This document shows, piece after piece, positions 26,822-36,160 of a stretch of 64,000 nt of DNA. A program made the position numbers and the translations under genes. Position 1 is the first letter of the stretch, and each line of letters opens with the position of its first letter. The stretch spans positions 80,202-144,201 of the forward strand of contig NZ_JACOFW010000010.1 of the NCBI RefSeq assembly GCF_014284305.1. Reading direction: 5' to 3'. Below the pieces are notes generated by a model. That model was given only the letters and a program-made list of their open reading frames with translations. It was not told where the DNA came from and did not search any database. Origin of the DNA: Affinundibacterium seohonense. Its GTDB lineage: Bacteria; Pseudomonadota; Gammaproteobacteria; Burkholderiales; Burkholderiaceae_D.

Positions 26822-28107
26822 TATTTCTTCTCACTTGCTGAAGCTGCGTTCTGAGTTGCGTTCTGAGCTGCATTCTGATTGCCGCCCTTGTTCGCTGCTT
26901 TGGTGGCCGGAGCAGGTGCAGGTGTTGGCGCATCTTCTCCTTCCGCACCTAACCCCAGCCATGCGCCTTTGAGTACGACTAAACCTTGCGTCGCGATTTG
27001 TGGATTGCTGCCGAAATTACCTGTCAGCCAAATTTTATCGGGTGAGCCTGAAACGACTTTGACTTCGAGTGCCTCAAAACCCTGATTGTTTTTTAAAAAC
27101 ACATATTGCTGATTGCCACTACGTACCAAGGCATTCGCTGGCACACCATAACTGTTTTTGACTGCCTGATGACCAATATGGCTAGCTTCGACAAATTGGT
27201 TCAGGCGCAAGCATGAGGCTTGTTTCGCCTGATTGACTTCTTGTGCACGAATAATAATGCTCTGATTGCCTGCATCAATTTGCGGTGAAATCGCCATGAC
27301 TTTAGCGTTGCCGCAGTCTTTGATTTGCAACATGTCACCGACACGAATTTGTACCGCTTGAATTTTGGAAGCTTGGAATTCTATCCAAAATGGCGCATCG
27401 CCACTGAGTTTGGCGATCGGCATGCCGGCTTCGATTCGTTGTCCAAGCTGAGCCTGAAAATCCAGCACTGTCCCTTTTGATTTGGCATAAATCGCGGTAG
27501 TCGTTATTAAACTTCTGGTTTTGAGCAATTGCTTTAAGGCGTTATCACTTAGTCCTGCCGCCTTTAAACTCTGGCGACGCTCGCTCGCAGCAACTTCCGT
27601 TTGCATCGCTTGCGCGCGGCTTTCTTGAAGTCGGCTCTGTGACACAATGCCTTCTTTAAATAAGTTCTCATCGCGATTCACCTTATCTTGTGCCAATTGT
27701 GCTTGCGTTGCTAATTGCAAATATTCTCTTTGCATTTCCATCAATTGTTGGCTAAAGATAGTCGCAATTGGCGTTCCTGCTTTGACTTCCTGCAAGGGAT
27801 TGACATGAATAGTTTGAATCACACCGCTCACGACCGCGCTAAGTAGCTGAGTTGCAGAGGTCGCGGCCACAACCGTGCCTGACAATCGCAATCCTTTGTC
27901 TGCGAGGTTCGCATTCGCGGCCAAGCCACCGTTCGTGGCTGGTACTGCCGCTTCAATCCGAATTCCTGAGCGAGTGATTTGCTGCTGGCTTATATGAATC
28001 TGCGCATTGGTCTGCGCATCACTGTTTGGTACCAGACCAAAGAACCCAAGTGTGCTGAGGAGTAGAAGCTTGCTAAATTGTTTTTCTTGATGAATTAAAG
28101 TAAGCAT
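26821..28107 (-). CDS. Periplasmic adaptor (membrane fusion protein) of RND pump 1
   Basis: A 428-residue adaptor with an N-terminal signal segment (residues 12-32). The lipoyl/barrel hybrid is seen as SGVIQTIHVNPLQEVKAGTPI and later GTVLDFQAQLGQRIEAGMPI, flanking a long helical hairpin from about 125 to 200 (LQLATQAQLAQDKVNRDENL). It would link pump and outer-membrane factor. The C-terminal 45 residues are low-complexity (Ala, Pro, Asn, Gln), ending in repeated AAQNATQNAA, unusual for the family. First gene of the operon, divergent from the response regulator gene. Confidence 0.92.
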   Translation of the reverse strand: MLTLIHQEKQFSKLLLLSTLGFFGLVPNSDAQTNAQIHISQQQITRSGIRIEAAVPATNGGLAANANLADKGLRLSGTVVAATSATQLLSAVVSGVIQTIHVNPLQEVKAGTPIATIFSQQLMEMQREYLQLATQAQLAQDKVNRDENLFKEGIVSQSRLQESRAQAMQTEVAASERRQSLKAAGLSDNALKQLLKTRSLITTTAIYAKSKGTVLDFQAQLGQRIEAGMPIAKLSGDAPFWIEFQASKIQAVQIRVGDMLQIKDCGNAKVMAISPQIDAGNQSIIIRAQEVNQAKQASCLRLNQFVEASHIGHQAVKNSYGVPANALVRSGNQQYVFLKNNQGFEALEVKVVSGSPDKIWLTGNFGSNPQIATQGLVVLKGAWLGLGAEGEDAPTPAPAPATKAANKGGNQNAAQNATQNAASASEKK

Positions 28108-28152
28108 AATAGTCTCATTGAGGAAAGGATGAAACCATTCTAGTTGTTGGTT

Positions 28153-28168
28153 CTTAAGAACTCCTTAA
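28153..28168. promoter_or_regulatory. CTTAA-N6-CTTAA direct repeat, candidate response-regulator site for pump 1
   Basis: CTTAA at 28153-28157 and again at 28164-28168 give an 11-bp periodic direct repeat, the layout bound by PmrA/QseB-type OmpR-family regulators. It lies 46 bases upstream of the adaptor start and 136 upstream of the regulator gene, in the divergent gap. Confidence 0.55.
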
Positions 28169-28303
28169 CATGTCAGGCTTATTATTTAAGAAAAGTGAAT
28201 TTAACAGTACGTTGTTGTTAATCGACAAATACTCAGTGAGCTGTAGCCGGAAAAATGTGTATTTGGAAGATGCATCGTTGGCAAAATAATATTAAGGAAG
28301 AGC

Positions 28304-28963
28304 ATGCGTATTTTGTTGGTAGAAGATGATCCACAATTAGGACGCGCCACCCAGTTGGGTTTGGATCAATCGGGCTATGCGGTCGATTGGGTGCAATCAG
28401 CAGAGGATGCTGAAATCTCGATCAGACTGCATCAGTATCAATGTTTGCTCCTCGATTTGGGATTGCCGCGACAGGACGGCATGTCTTTGCTTAAAAAATT
28501 ACGTGCATCGGGTTTTGATGAGTCAATTTTGATTTTGACCGCCAGAGATCAAGTGCCTGATCGCATCATGGGTCTAGACAGTGGTGCGGATGATTTCATC
28601 GTTAAGCCATACGATTTAGATGAGCTTGCCGCCAGAATCCGCTCAGTCCGGCGTCGTTTGGCTGGCCGTAGCCGTGAAGTATTGAGCCATCGAGGTGTTG
28701 AAATTGATACTGCCGCCAGACAAGTCAAATTGCATGGTGAATCGATTAGCTTGACGACGCGCGAGTTCAATATTCTGCAGATTTTGTTTGAACACATCGG
28801 ACAAATTATTAGCAAAGATCAGCTTGAGCAAGCGCTGTATAGCTGGGGTGATGAAATCGAAAGCAATACCATACAAGTGCATATCCACCATTTGCGTAAG
28901 AAGTTGGGCAAAGAGCTGATTCGTACTTCGCATGCTGTTGGTTATGTGATTGATAAAGAATAA
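28304..28963 (+). CDS. OmpR-family response regulator (PmrA/QseB group)
   Basis: A 219-residue regulator. The receiver domain (1-115) has the acidic pocket EDD at 7-9, phospho-acceptor Asp51 in LLLDLGLPRQDG and the switch lysine in DDFIVKPYDLDELAARI. The winged-helix DNA-binding domain (about 125-217) has LTTREFNILQILFEHIGQII and HHLRKKLG. It is divergent from pump 1 and overlaps or nearly touches the histidine kinase gene, so it most likely controls the pump operon. Confidence 0.93.
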   Translation: MRILLVEDDPQLGRATQLGLDQSGYAVDWVQSAEDAEISIRLHQYQCLLLDLGLPRQDGMSLLKKLRASGFDESILILTARDQVPDRIMGLDSGADDFIVKPYDLDELAARIRSVRRRLAGRSREVLSHRGVEIDTAARQVKLHGESISLTTREFNILQILFEHIGQIISKDQLEQALYSWGDEIESNTIQVHIHHLRKKLGKELIRTSHAVGYVIDKE

Positions 28964-29012
28964 ATTGCGACAGAGTTGCCTAAGTGACGTTGTCACATTG
29001 GGTGAAACAAAC

Positions 29013-30404
29013 ATGGATTTAAAAAAGATTGAACTAAAGAATTTGGCGATGAAAGAAGGCCACGGCTGGTCGCTACGTCGCTCGATCTTGGCGATTGTAT
29101 TGGCGATCACGGTGTCTATCTGGGGCTTTAGTGGCATCGTGGTGTATATCGAAGCTGATCAAGAAAGCCAAGAATTGTTCGATCAATCGTTGGCTGAAAC
29201 CGCGCATCTGTTATTGACGTTGGCAGATCATGAAGCTGAAGAGAGTTTGGCATCCACTGCGCATACCTTGACTGAGTCGAACGTCGAAAAACACAGTCAG
29301 TATTTGCTATTTCAAATTTGGGATACACAAAAACGCCTGCTGTATCGAAATAATGCAGCGCCAGAAACGCCACTCACCACCGATACGACTAGCGGCTTTG
29401 GCTGGACGCAATTGAACGGACAACCGTGGCGTACTTACTCGATCTGGAATGCACCGCATCGTTTGCAAATTCAAATTGCCGAGCCGATCAGCCACCGTAA
29501 AGATATCAGCGGACGATTCGCTTATAAATTGTTACTCTTTGCTGTCTTGGTGTTGCCGCTGATGGCGGGCGCAATATGGTGGATGATCAATCGCTTGTTC
29601 CGCGTTTTACAACATTCTGCAGATCAAGTCAGTCAACGTACACCAAATGATTTAGAAAAAGTCGATCTGGCTGGTGCGCCGGTGGAATTGCATTCATTGC
29701 TCACTGCTTTAAATCATTTGTTTGAACGTGTGAGTCATGCGATGGAGCAGGAACAGCGATTTACTGCCAATGCCTCGCATGAATTGCGGACGCCACTGGC
29801 TGCGATTAAAGCGAATTTGCAAGTGATCCAACGCGCTCGAAATGATCCGGAACGCGACGAGGCCGCCGCGGGTTTGCTCATTAGTGTTGATAGGGCTACG
29901 CGTTTGGTCGGACAGCTCATGACTTTATCAAGACTAGATCCGCAAGATGCGCGTGATCCCGCATTGCAGACTTATGATTTGCAACATTTTTTAGCCAAAC
30001 AGGTACCTGAATTTGCCCTTCTCGCAGAAAGAAAACAACTAAATTTCACATGCAATTTGCAAGCCGCATCTTGTTTGATGAACCCAGATACGTTGGCCAT
30101 CATGCTACGCAATTTGCTCGACAATGCCGTGCGTTATACGCCTGTAGGCGGTCAGATCGAACTTGCTTGCGGTAACGTCGATGGGCGTGCTTTCTTGCGT
30201 GTAAGTGATAGCGGCCCAGGTATTCCTGAAGAGATGCGAGAGAAAGTGTTTGAGCGCTTCTTCCGTTTGCCTGGTGCCAGTGCTTCTGGGAGTGGCTTAG
30301 GATTATCGATCGTGAAAGGTATCGTGCGTAGCCATGATGCGCGATTGGAACTTGGTGAAGCGGCGGGACAAGGCTTGATTGTGACGGTTTGGTTTGCGTC
30401 TTAG
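29013..30404 (+). CDS. Sensor histidine kinase partner of the pump 1 regulator (QseC-like)
   Basis: About 463 residues. Two membrane helices (about 25-48 and 171-192) bracket a periplasmic sensor region that contains His86-type and other His/Glu residues (ADHEAEESLASTAH). The dimerisation domain has FTANASHELRTPL with phospho-acceptor His256, and the ATPase domain has NLLDNAVRY, SDSGPGIPEE and SGSGLGLSIVKGI. The frame is open from a TTG at 28950 overlapping the regulator gene; I chose the ATG at 29013, with a further ATG at 29049 possible. Signal is probably a metal cation, by context. Confidence 0.9.
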   Translation: MDLKKIELKNLAMKEGHGWSLRRSILAIVLAITVSIWGFSGIVVYIEADQESQELFDQSLAETAHLLLTLADHEAEESLASTAHTLTESNVEKHSQYLLFQIWDTQKRLLYRNNAAPETPLTTDTTSGFGWTQLNGQPWRTYSIWNAPHRLQIQIAEPISHRKDISGRFAYKLLLFAVLVLPLMAGAIWWMINRLFRVLQHSADQVSQRTPNDLEKVDLAGAPVELHSLLTALNHLFERVSHAMEQEQRFTANASHELRTPLAAIKANLQVIQRARNDPERDEAAAGLLISVDRATRLVGQLMTLSRLDPQDARDPALQTYDLQHFLAKQVPEFALLAERKQLNFTCNLQAASCLMNPDTLAIMLRNLLDNAVRYTPVGGQIELACGNVDGRAFLRVSDSGPGIPEEMREKVFERFFRLPGASASGSGLGLSIVKGIVRSHDARLELGEAAGQGLIVTVWFAS

Positions 30405-30560
30405 TGCCCAAAATCGGGATTGGAATCTTCGCTAAAATGCCGGCGTTCGTTGTTAATCTAGGTAATTGCGTCTTTGCATGGAACTATGATGTTACATTCT
30501 GAGTCCATCTGCATTCACGACATTTTTGTTCAGTCGCCGTTTATTTTCTAGGAATCTGCT

Positions 30561-31994
30561 ATGCCTCAATCTCGCATCAAAATCACCAGCACACTGGTCG
30601 CCATTGCACTTAGTAGCGGCGCAAGCTTTGCCAACGCGCAGAACTTAAATCCCGAACAAAAACAATTGCGCGCGATTTATCAAGAATTGGTCGAAATTAA
30701 TACCACCAATTCTGTCGGTAGCTGCACAGCGGCATCCAAAGCGATGGCGAAGCATTTGAAAAAGGCTGGCTATAGCGATGCTGAAATGCACATCGTTGTG
30801 CCGCCCGATGCGCCCAAAAAAGGGAATCTCATCGCCAGATTGAAAGCAACGTCTAGTGATAAAGCTAATAGTAAAAAACCACTACTGATGTTGGCGCATA
30901 TTGATGTGGTAGAAGCAAAGCGTGAAGATTGGATACGCGATCCGTTTAAATTGATCGAAGAGGACGGTTTTTTCTACGCACGCGGTGCCTCGGATGACAA
31001 AGCGATGGCGGCGATCTTCGTTGCCAATATGATGCGCTATAAGAAGGAAAGGTTGACGACCAACCGCGACCTGATTTTGGCGCTCACCTGCGATGAAGAA
31101 TTAGTGCCCGCTAAACACAATGGTGTTGAATACTTACTCAAACATCATCGTGATTTGATTGATGCCGAACTGGCCTTGAATGAGGGCGGCAGTGGTAGTT
31201 TAGATAAACATGGCAAGCCAGTGCGACATGGCATCCAAGCGGGCGAGAAAATATTCCAAAGCTTTAGTTTGGAAGTGACGAACACCGGTGGACATAGTTC
31301 GGTGCCGCGTAAAGACAATGCGATTTATCAACTATCCGATGGTTTGTCGCGTCTGGGCAAGTTTGAGTTTCCGTTCCGCCTGACGCCAACCACGCGAGGT
31401 TTTTTTGAAACCATGGCGACTTTGGAAAGTGGTCAGCTCGCAGCGGATATGAAAGCGATCTTGCGCGAACCGGTCGATACCGAAGCCTTAGCTCGTTTAA
31501 GTGCGAGCACGCCATTTTATAACGCTAGTCTGCGTACGACTTGTGTCGCCACGATGGTGAATGCTGGACACGCCGCTAACGCTTTGCCACAACGCGCACA
31601 AGCGAATGTGAATTGCCGTATCTTGCCGGGTGAAACGGTAGAACAGACCCAAGCAATAATGCAAACGGTATTGGCAGACAGTGCAATTAAGATCACGCCC
31701 GTTGGTGTCGCTACTGCCTCACCAGCACAACCCTTACATCCGGAATTGATGAAGGCCGTGACCGATCTCACCAATCAAATGTGGCCGGGTATTCCGGTGG
31801 TGCCGACGATGTCACCAGGCGGGACTGATGGCCGGTTTTTGAACAATGCAGGGATTTGGACGTATGGTGTTAGTGGGATGTTTCATTATCCCGAAGGCTC
31901 TAACGCGCATGGTTTGAATGAACGCTTGCCAGTGAAATCCTTGTATGAAGGCCAGCAATTTTTATATGCGTTGGCGAAACGCCTAAGTCAGTAA
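30561..31994 (+). CDS. Exported M20-family metallopeptidase
   Basis: A 477-residue zinc peptidase with a signal peptide (cleavage near ASFANAQ). M20 ligands are in place: His in MLAHIDVVEAKREDW, Asp in ARGASDDKAMAAIF, the Glu pair in LTCDEELVPAK, and the C-terminal histidine near MFHYPEGSNAHGLNER. The inserted dimerisation domain runs from about 215 to 345 (TNTGGHSSVPRKDNAIYQLS). Members cleave dipeptides or deacylate amino acids; the exported form here probably scavenges peptides in the periplasm. An AGGAA ribosome site precedes the ATG. It separates the two metal systems and is probably not part of either. Confidence 0.93.
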   Translation: MPQSRIKITSTLVAIALSSGASFANAQNLNPEQKQLRAIYQELVEINTTNSVGSCTAASKAMAKHLKKAGYSDAEMHIVVPPDAPKKGNLIARLKATSSDKANSKKPLLMLAHIDVVEAKREDWIRDPFKLIEEDGFFYARGASDDKAMAAIFVANMMRYKKERLTTNRDLILALTCDEELVPAKHNGVEYLLKHHRDLIDAELALNEGGSGSLDKHGKPVRHGIQAGEKIFQSFSLEVTNTGGHSSVPRKDNAIYQLSDGLSRLGKFEFPFRLTPTTRGFFETMATLESGQLAADMKAILREPVDTEALARLSASTPFYNASLRTTCVATMVNAGHAANALPQRAQANVNCRILPGETVEQTQAIMQTVLADSAIKITPVGVATASPAQPLHPELMKAVTDLTNQMWPGIPVVPTMSPGGTDGRFLNNAGIWTYGVSGMFHYPEGSNAHGLNERLPVKSLYEGQQFLYALAKRLSQ

Positions 31995-32017
31995 AACTAG
32001 CTTGATGCCACGACATG

Positions 32018-32051
32018 AAGCGCCTTGTGGTTGATACGCAAGACGCTTTTT
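32018..32051 (+). terminator. Probable terminator after the M20 peptidase gene
   Basis: AAGCGCCTTG (32018-32027) pairs with CAAGACGCTT across a short loop, followed by TTTTTG. It lies between convergent genes, just before the stop codon of the histidine kinase on the other strand. Confidence 0.6.
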
Positions 32052-32052
32052 G

Positions 32053-33468
32053 TTAATTGGCTTGCGGCAGATGAATCGTAAAACAAGTGAGTTGATTGTA
32101 GGAAGATGCTGTGATCTGCCCACGATGCCCATCAATAATCGCTTTGACAATCGCCAAGCCCAAACCTGAACCTTCACCATCGGCATGTTGACGCGCATGA
32201 TCGGCGCGATAAAAACGTTCAAAGATGCGACTCAGATGATGCGCAGGAATGGTGGTGCCGGGATTGCAGATTTTGATTTCCAAATATGCGGACTGTTGTT
32301 GCAGATGTACCCGTATGTTTTTGCCTTCAGGTGTGTAGCGCAAAGCATTCGATAAGATGTTGCTGAGTGCTCGACGTAACATCAAGCGATCACCTTGTAT
32401 CAATGATCCTGCATCGTTTGATTGATCGACTTGCAGATCAAAATGGATTTTTCTTTCATCCGCGAGTGCCTCATAAAACTCAAATAAATCCTTGAGTTCA
32501 CGCACCACATCGACTTGTTCAACATTCACTAAGCTTAAGCCATTTTCTGCTTTCGCCAGAAACAACATATCCGCGATCATGCGTGCCAAACGGCTGTATT
32601 CTTCCGCGTTCGATTCCAAAATTTCGCGATAACTTTGTGCATCGCGGGCTTGCGATAAGGACACTTGCGTTTGCGTCATTAAGTTGCTGATTGGGGTGCG
32701 TAGTTCATGCGCGAGATCAGAAGAAAAATCTGATAAACGTTGAAAGGCTTCTTCCAGTCTTGCTAGCATTTGATTCAAGCTGTGCGCCAAATCCGCCAAC
32801 TCAGGTGGCACGGCTTCGATCGATAGACGTTGATTCAATTTGCTGGCGGTGACTTTAGCAGCGCGCTCCCGCATGATGCGCAATGGGCGTAAGCCACGAC
32901 TCGCAGCAAACCAGGCTAATACGCCGGTCAACAAAGCGGCAACAAAGACGAATAGCCATAAAGTCTTGCGAAAACTCGCCATGAATTCTTGATGATGCGC
33001 GATATCCGTTGCGATGGCCACAGTGATGGGCGCATATCGCTTATCTTTGGTATTGAATACACTCACCAGACCACGGTAATGATCACCTTTCGCTTCCCAA
33101 GAAAACAGGGTAGAGCGACTTTGCGTTTTTGCCTGTTGCAAGTATTGCGCTGGAAATTCCACCATCTCAGAAGCCAAAATCACCTTGTTTTGATTATCTA
33201 AGATCGTGATTACCAAGTCATGATGACCAACTAAGGCATCACCGAGCTGATCCGCCAAATTGCGCACATCTTGTTCGCTATTTACGCGCTCAATAATGTG
33301 CTGCGCAAGTTCTAATTTACCGCTTAATGCATGATGATCTTGTTCTTTAAAATGCTCGTCAATCGACGCGCCAATCAGCCAGCCCAAGCTAAGCAAGACC
33401 ACACAAGACAAGCTGGTGAAGAAGAGTGTTAAACGTGCGGTGAGCGAGAGTTGCGAGAGGCTAGGCAT
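32053..33468 (-). CDS. Heavy-metal sensor histidine kinase (CusS-like)
   Basis: A 471-residue kinase with two membrane helices (about 12-34 and 169-190) around a periplasmic sensor of 130 residues. The dimerisation box is FSSDLAHELRTPI with phospho-acceptor His254, preceded by LSDFSSDL as in CusS/IrlS-type kinases. The ATPase domain has NILSNALRYTPEG and GEGSGLGLAIVKAI. Its ATG shares one base with the regulator stop (TGATG). Together with the regulator it is divergent from pump 2 and should control it. Confidence 0.93.
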   Translation of the reverse strand: MPSLSQLSLTARLTLFFTSLSCVVLLSLGWLIGASIDEHFKEQDHHALSGKLELAQHIIERVNSEQDVRNLADQLGDALVGHHDLVITILDNQNKVILASEMVEFPAQYLQQAKTQSRSTLFSWEAKGDHYRGLVSVFNTKDKRYAPITVAIATDIAHHQEFMASFRKTLWLFVFVAALLTGVLAWFAASRGLRPLRIMRERAAKVTASKLNQRLSIEAVPPELADLAHSLNQMLARLEEAFQRLSDFSSDLAHELRTPISNLMTQTQVSLSQARDAQSYREILESNAEEYSRLARMIADMLFLAKAENGLSLVNVEQVDVVRELKDLFEFYEALADERKIHFDLQVDQSNDAGSLIQGDRLMLRRALSNILSNALRYTPEGKNIRVHLQQQSAYLEIKICNPGTTIPAHHLSRIFERFYRADHARQHADGEGSGLGLAIVKAIIDGHRGQITASSYNQLTCFTIHLPQAN

Positions 33469-34148
33469 CAGACTTCTTTCACTTCAAGCACATAACCCAT
33501 GCCGCGTAGTGTATGAATTAACTTGGGTTCAAAGTGGTCATCGATTTTGCTACGCAGGCGACGCATGGCGACCTCAATCACGTTGGTGTCGCTATCGAAA
33601 TTCATGTCCCATACTTGCGAGGCGATCAGTGAGCGCGTTAAGACTTCACCTTGGCGGCGCATAAAAAGTTCGAGTAAAGAAAACTCTTTCGCAGTGAGTT
33701 CTATGCGTTGTCCATTGCGTGTAACGCGATGTTTGAGTAGATCTAATTCAAGATCAGCAACCCGCAGGTTAGTTGACTCAATTTGATTTTTACCACGACG
33801 CAGTAAAGTTCTGACGCGCGCGACTAATTCAGAAAAGGCAAATGGTTTGACCAAATAGTCGTCGGCACCGAGTTCTAAACCTTTGACTCGGTCTTCGACT
33901 TGATCTTTTGCAGTTAAAAATAAGACGGGTGTTTGTAAGCCTTGACGACGTAGTGCTTCTAAAACCTGCCAACCATTGAGTTCGGGTAGCATCACATCCA
34001 AAATCAGCAAATCGTATTCTCCTGATTTTGCTAAATGCAATCCATCTAAACCATTGCGCGCGAGATCAACGCTAAAGCCGAATTCGGTCAAACCTTGTTT
34101 CAGGTAATCGCCAGTTTTTTGTTCGTCTTCAACGATTAGGATTTTCAT
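33468..34148 (-). CDS. Heavy-metal response regulator (CusR/CopR-like)
   Basis: A 226-residue OmpR-family regulator. The receiver has [16 protein letters not shown] at the start, a segment typical of CusR/CopR/IrlR regulators, phospho-acceptor Asp51 ([14 protein letters not shown]) and [12 protein letters not shown]. The winged helix follows from about 130, with [20 protein letters not shown] and [10 protein letters not shown]. It reads away from pump 2, with an inverted repeat typical of this regulator group in the gap. Confidence 0.94.
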   Translation of the reverse strand: MKILIVEDEQKTGDYLKQGLTEFGFSVDLARNGLDGLHLAKSGEYDLLILDVMLPELNGWQVLEALRRQGLQTPVLFLTAKDQVEDRVKGLELGADDYLVKPFAFSELVARVRTLLRRGKNQIESTNLRVADLELDLLKHRVTRNGQRIELTAKEFSLLELFMRRQGEVLTRSLIASQVWDMNFDSDTNVIEVAMRRLRSKIDDHFEPKLIHTLRGMGYVLEVKEV

Positions 34149-34275
34149 GTCGGGCTTAGTTTTTTGAGTGCATTGTTATGGGAGCCAAGGGTGCCATTTG
34201 CTGGCGGTTCCGATTTTTGCCAATTTTACCTGCGAAATTCCACTAAATCCCAATAAACACCAGCTCTCTCCACGT

Positions 34276-34295
34276 AGATTACAGATTTGTAATCT
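34276..34295. promoter_or_regulatory. AGATTACA-N4-TGTAATCT palindrome, candidate CusR/CopR-type box for pump 2
   Basis: A perfect 8-4-8 inverted repeat (34276-34283 and 34288-34295). Regulators of the CusR/CopR/CzcR type bind palindromes of similar ATTACA/TGTAAT form near metal-efflux promoters. It lies 92 bases before the start of the histidine-rich protein gene and 128 before the regulator gene, so it could serve both directions. Confidence 0.7.
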
Positions 34296-34387
34296 GGCGG
34301 TCAGCTAACTGTAGTGATGCGAAAGCGATAATGGCGGCTATTTTTAGCATGGCACTAGCCTCATTCGACACCAGCAAGGAGTGTGTT

Positions 34388-34939
34388 TTGAAGTCTCTTT
34401 TTACCCTGATTGTATTGTTGCTTAGTTTGCATACTGCCGGAACGGCAAGCGCACATGGCAATGACGACCATGAACATGCAGCGCCTGCTGCACCAACCAC
34501 GCAAGTGGCGCCGCGTGCCAGTGCGCAAACTGAAGACTTTGAACTGGTCGCCGTCTTGCAAGGCCGCTCGCTGATCATTTATCTTGATCGTTTTACCGAC
34601 AATAGTCAGGTAGCGGATGCGCAGATTGAAGTTGAGGGCGGTGGCGGCTTGAAAGCAATCGCGAAGCAAACTGCACCGGGTGTGTATGTGATTGAACTGG
34701 CGAAAGGGGTGATGGAAAAAGTCGGCAAATATCCTTTATCGATTTCGGTACAAGCAGGCGAAATCGGTGACGTCATGACCGCTAGTCTAGAAATTCCCGA
34801 TCTCAGCGAGGAAGCGCACGATCATCCAGAAGAGCACATGCCGTGGTGGTGGATTGCTTTAGGTTTGTTATTGATCGTCATGATTTCTGCGACTGTTATG
34901 TTCAAACGCCGTCAAAGCCGTTCAGGCTGGGGAGCATAA
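34388..34939 (+). CDS. Histidine-rich exported protein with C-terminal membrane anchor, first gene of pump 2 operon
   Basis: About 183 residues. A signal peptide (ending TASA) is followed by AHGNDDHEHAAPAAP, a candidate metal-binding stretch. Residues about 50-145 look like a beta-sandwich (alternating strands, no cysteines), followed by EEAHDHPEEHMP and one membrane helix (WWWIALGLLLIVMISATVMF). The start is TTG at 34388, set by a perfectly spaced AAGGAG; an upstream ATG would give a non-signal N-terminus. Position before the adaptor and pump suggests a periplasmic metal-binding accessory protein. I know no named family. Confidence 0.75.
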   Translation: MKSLFTLIVLLLSLHTAGTASAHGNDDHEHAAPAAPTTQVAPRASAQTEDFELVAVLQGRSLIIYLDRFTDNSQVADAQIEVEGGGGLKAIAKQTAPGVYVIELAKGVMEKVGKYPLSISVQAGEIGDVMTASLEIPDLSEEAHDHPEEHMPWWWIALGLLLIVMISATVMFKRRQSRSGWGA

Positions 34940-34942
34940 GTC

Positions 34943-36148
34943 ATGAAAAATCTATCTCTATTGAAACCGACAATGAAGTTTTCTACTGTTTTTCTCCCAG
35001 TCTTATTCCTTGTGCAATTCAATCTGGCACAAGCGCATGGCGATGAAGATCATAGTAAAAAACCAGCCAAACCGGCGACCAAATCTAGCGCAGTCGCAAG
35101 CGTCAAGCCAAGCATCTTAGATGCGACTTCCGCTCAGCGTTTATCCGACGGTAGTTTGTTCGTTCCAAAGATCGTGCAAAGACAATTGGCTTTGCGCACG
35201 CTTCTCACTGAGCAAGCCGAATTACCCAATACCATAGAACTCAATGGCAAAGTGTTGGCTGATCCGAACGCGGGCGGTCGGGTGCAGGCGAGTCAGCCAG
35301 GGCGTCTTGAGACGGGGCCATCGGGTTTGCCTAGTTTGGGGCAGCGCGTGACGAAAGGCCAAGTGTTGGCGTATTTGCGTCCGGTGATGAGCAGCTTGGA
35401 TCGTGGTAACAGTCAATCAATTCTGGCGGATATCGATTCGCAATTATCGATTGCAGAGCGTAAGGTTCAACGCTATGAGCAACTAGCAGAAGCCTTGCCG
35501 AAAGCCACAGTTGAAGCGGCGCGTTTTGATTATGAAGCGCTGAAAAAACGTAAAGCTGCAGTCGAATCTAGTCTGTCAAAAAGTGAAGCTCTCATTGCGC
35601 CTGTGTCAGGCATTATCAGTGTAGCCAATGCGGTCACAGGGCAGGTATTTGATGCGAAAGAAACGCTGTTCGAAATCATCGATCCGAATCGCTTGATGGT
35701 GGAAGCCTTGGCCTACGATCCCATTTTGACCTCAGACATTGCGAATGCGACTGCGACATGGAATCAACAGCGGACATCGGCTGCAGCGAATACGCCTGTC
35801 AGCTTAGCACTCAACTTTGTCGGTGGTGGTCAGCAAATGCGTGAGCAGGCGATTCCTCTATTGTTTCGCGTGTCGGGTAAATCGACTGCGGTAGCGGTCG
35901 GACAGACGATCAAAGTCATTATTCAAACCAAACGCTTGACGACGGGATTTGCCGTGCCGAATTCTTCGGTGATTAAACTGACTGGTGGTGAATCGGTCGT
36001 CTGGGTACATACCGAAGCAGAGCGTTTTGTACAGCGTAAAGTGGTGGCGCATAGTCTGGATGGCGAACGTGTTTCTATCATCTCGGGGTTAAAAGATGAC
36101 GAACGCGTGGTGACTACTGGTGCGAGTTTGTTAGCGCAAGTGAAGTAA
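34943..36148 (+). CDS. Periplasmic adaptor (membrane fusion protein) of RND pump 2
   Basis: A 401-residue adaptor with a signal segment (cleavage near FNLAQA) followed by HGDEDHSKKP, a short His/Asp metal-binding-like stretch. The hybrid motif domains are visible as LPNTIELNGKVLADPNAGGRVQ, the helical hairpin from about 145 to 205 and SGIISVANAVTGQVFDAKETL. A GGGGAG ribosome site and a gap of three bases link it to the gene before; the pump follows after 12 bases. Pump 2 has no outer-membrane factor gene nearby, so it may use the one at 22103 or another elsewhere. Confidence 0.9.
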   Translation: MKNLSLLKPTMKFSTVFLPVLFLVQFNLAQAHGDEDHSKKPAKPATKSSAVASVKPSILDATSAQRLSDGSLFVPKIVQRQLALRTLLTEQAELPNTIELNGKVLADPNAGGRVQASQPGRLETGPSGLPSLGQRVTKGQVLAYLRPVMSSLDRGNSQSILADIDSQLSIAERKVQRYEQLAEALPKATVEAARFDYEALKKRKAAVESSLSKSEALIAPVSGIISVANAVTGQVFDAKETLFEIIDPNRLMVEALAYDPILTSDIANATATWNQQRTSAAANTPVSLALNFVGGGQQMREQAIPLLFRVSGKSTAVAVGQTIKVIIQTKRLTTGFAVPNSSVIKLTGGESVVWVHTEAERFVQRKVVAHSLDGERVSIISGLKDDERVVTTGASLLAQVK

Positions 36149-36160
36149 AGAAGGCAGCCC

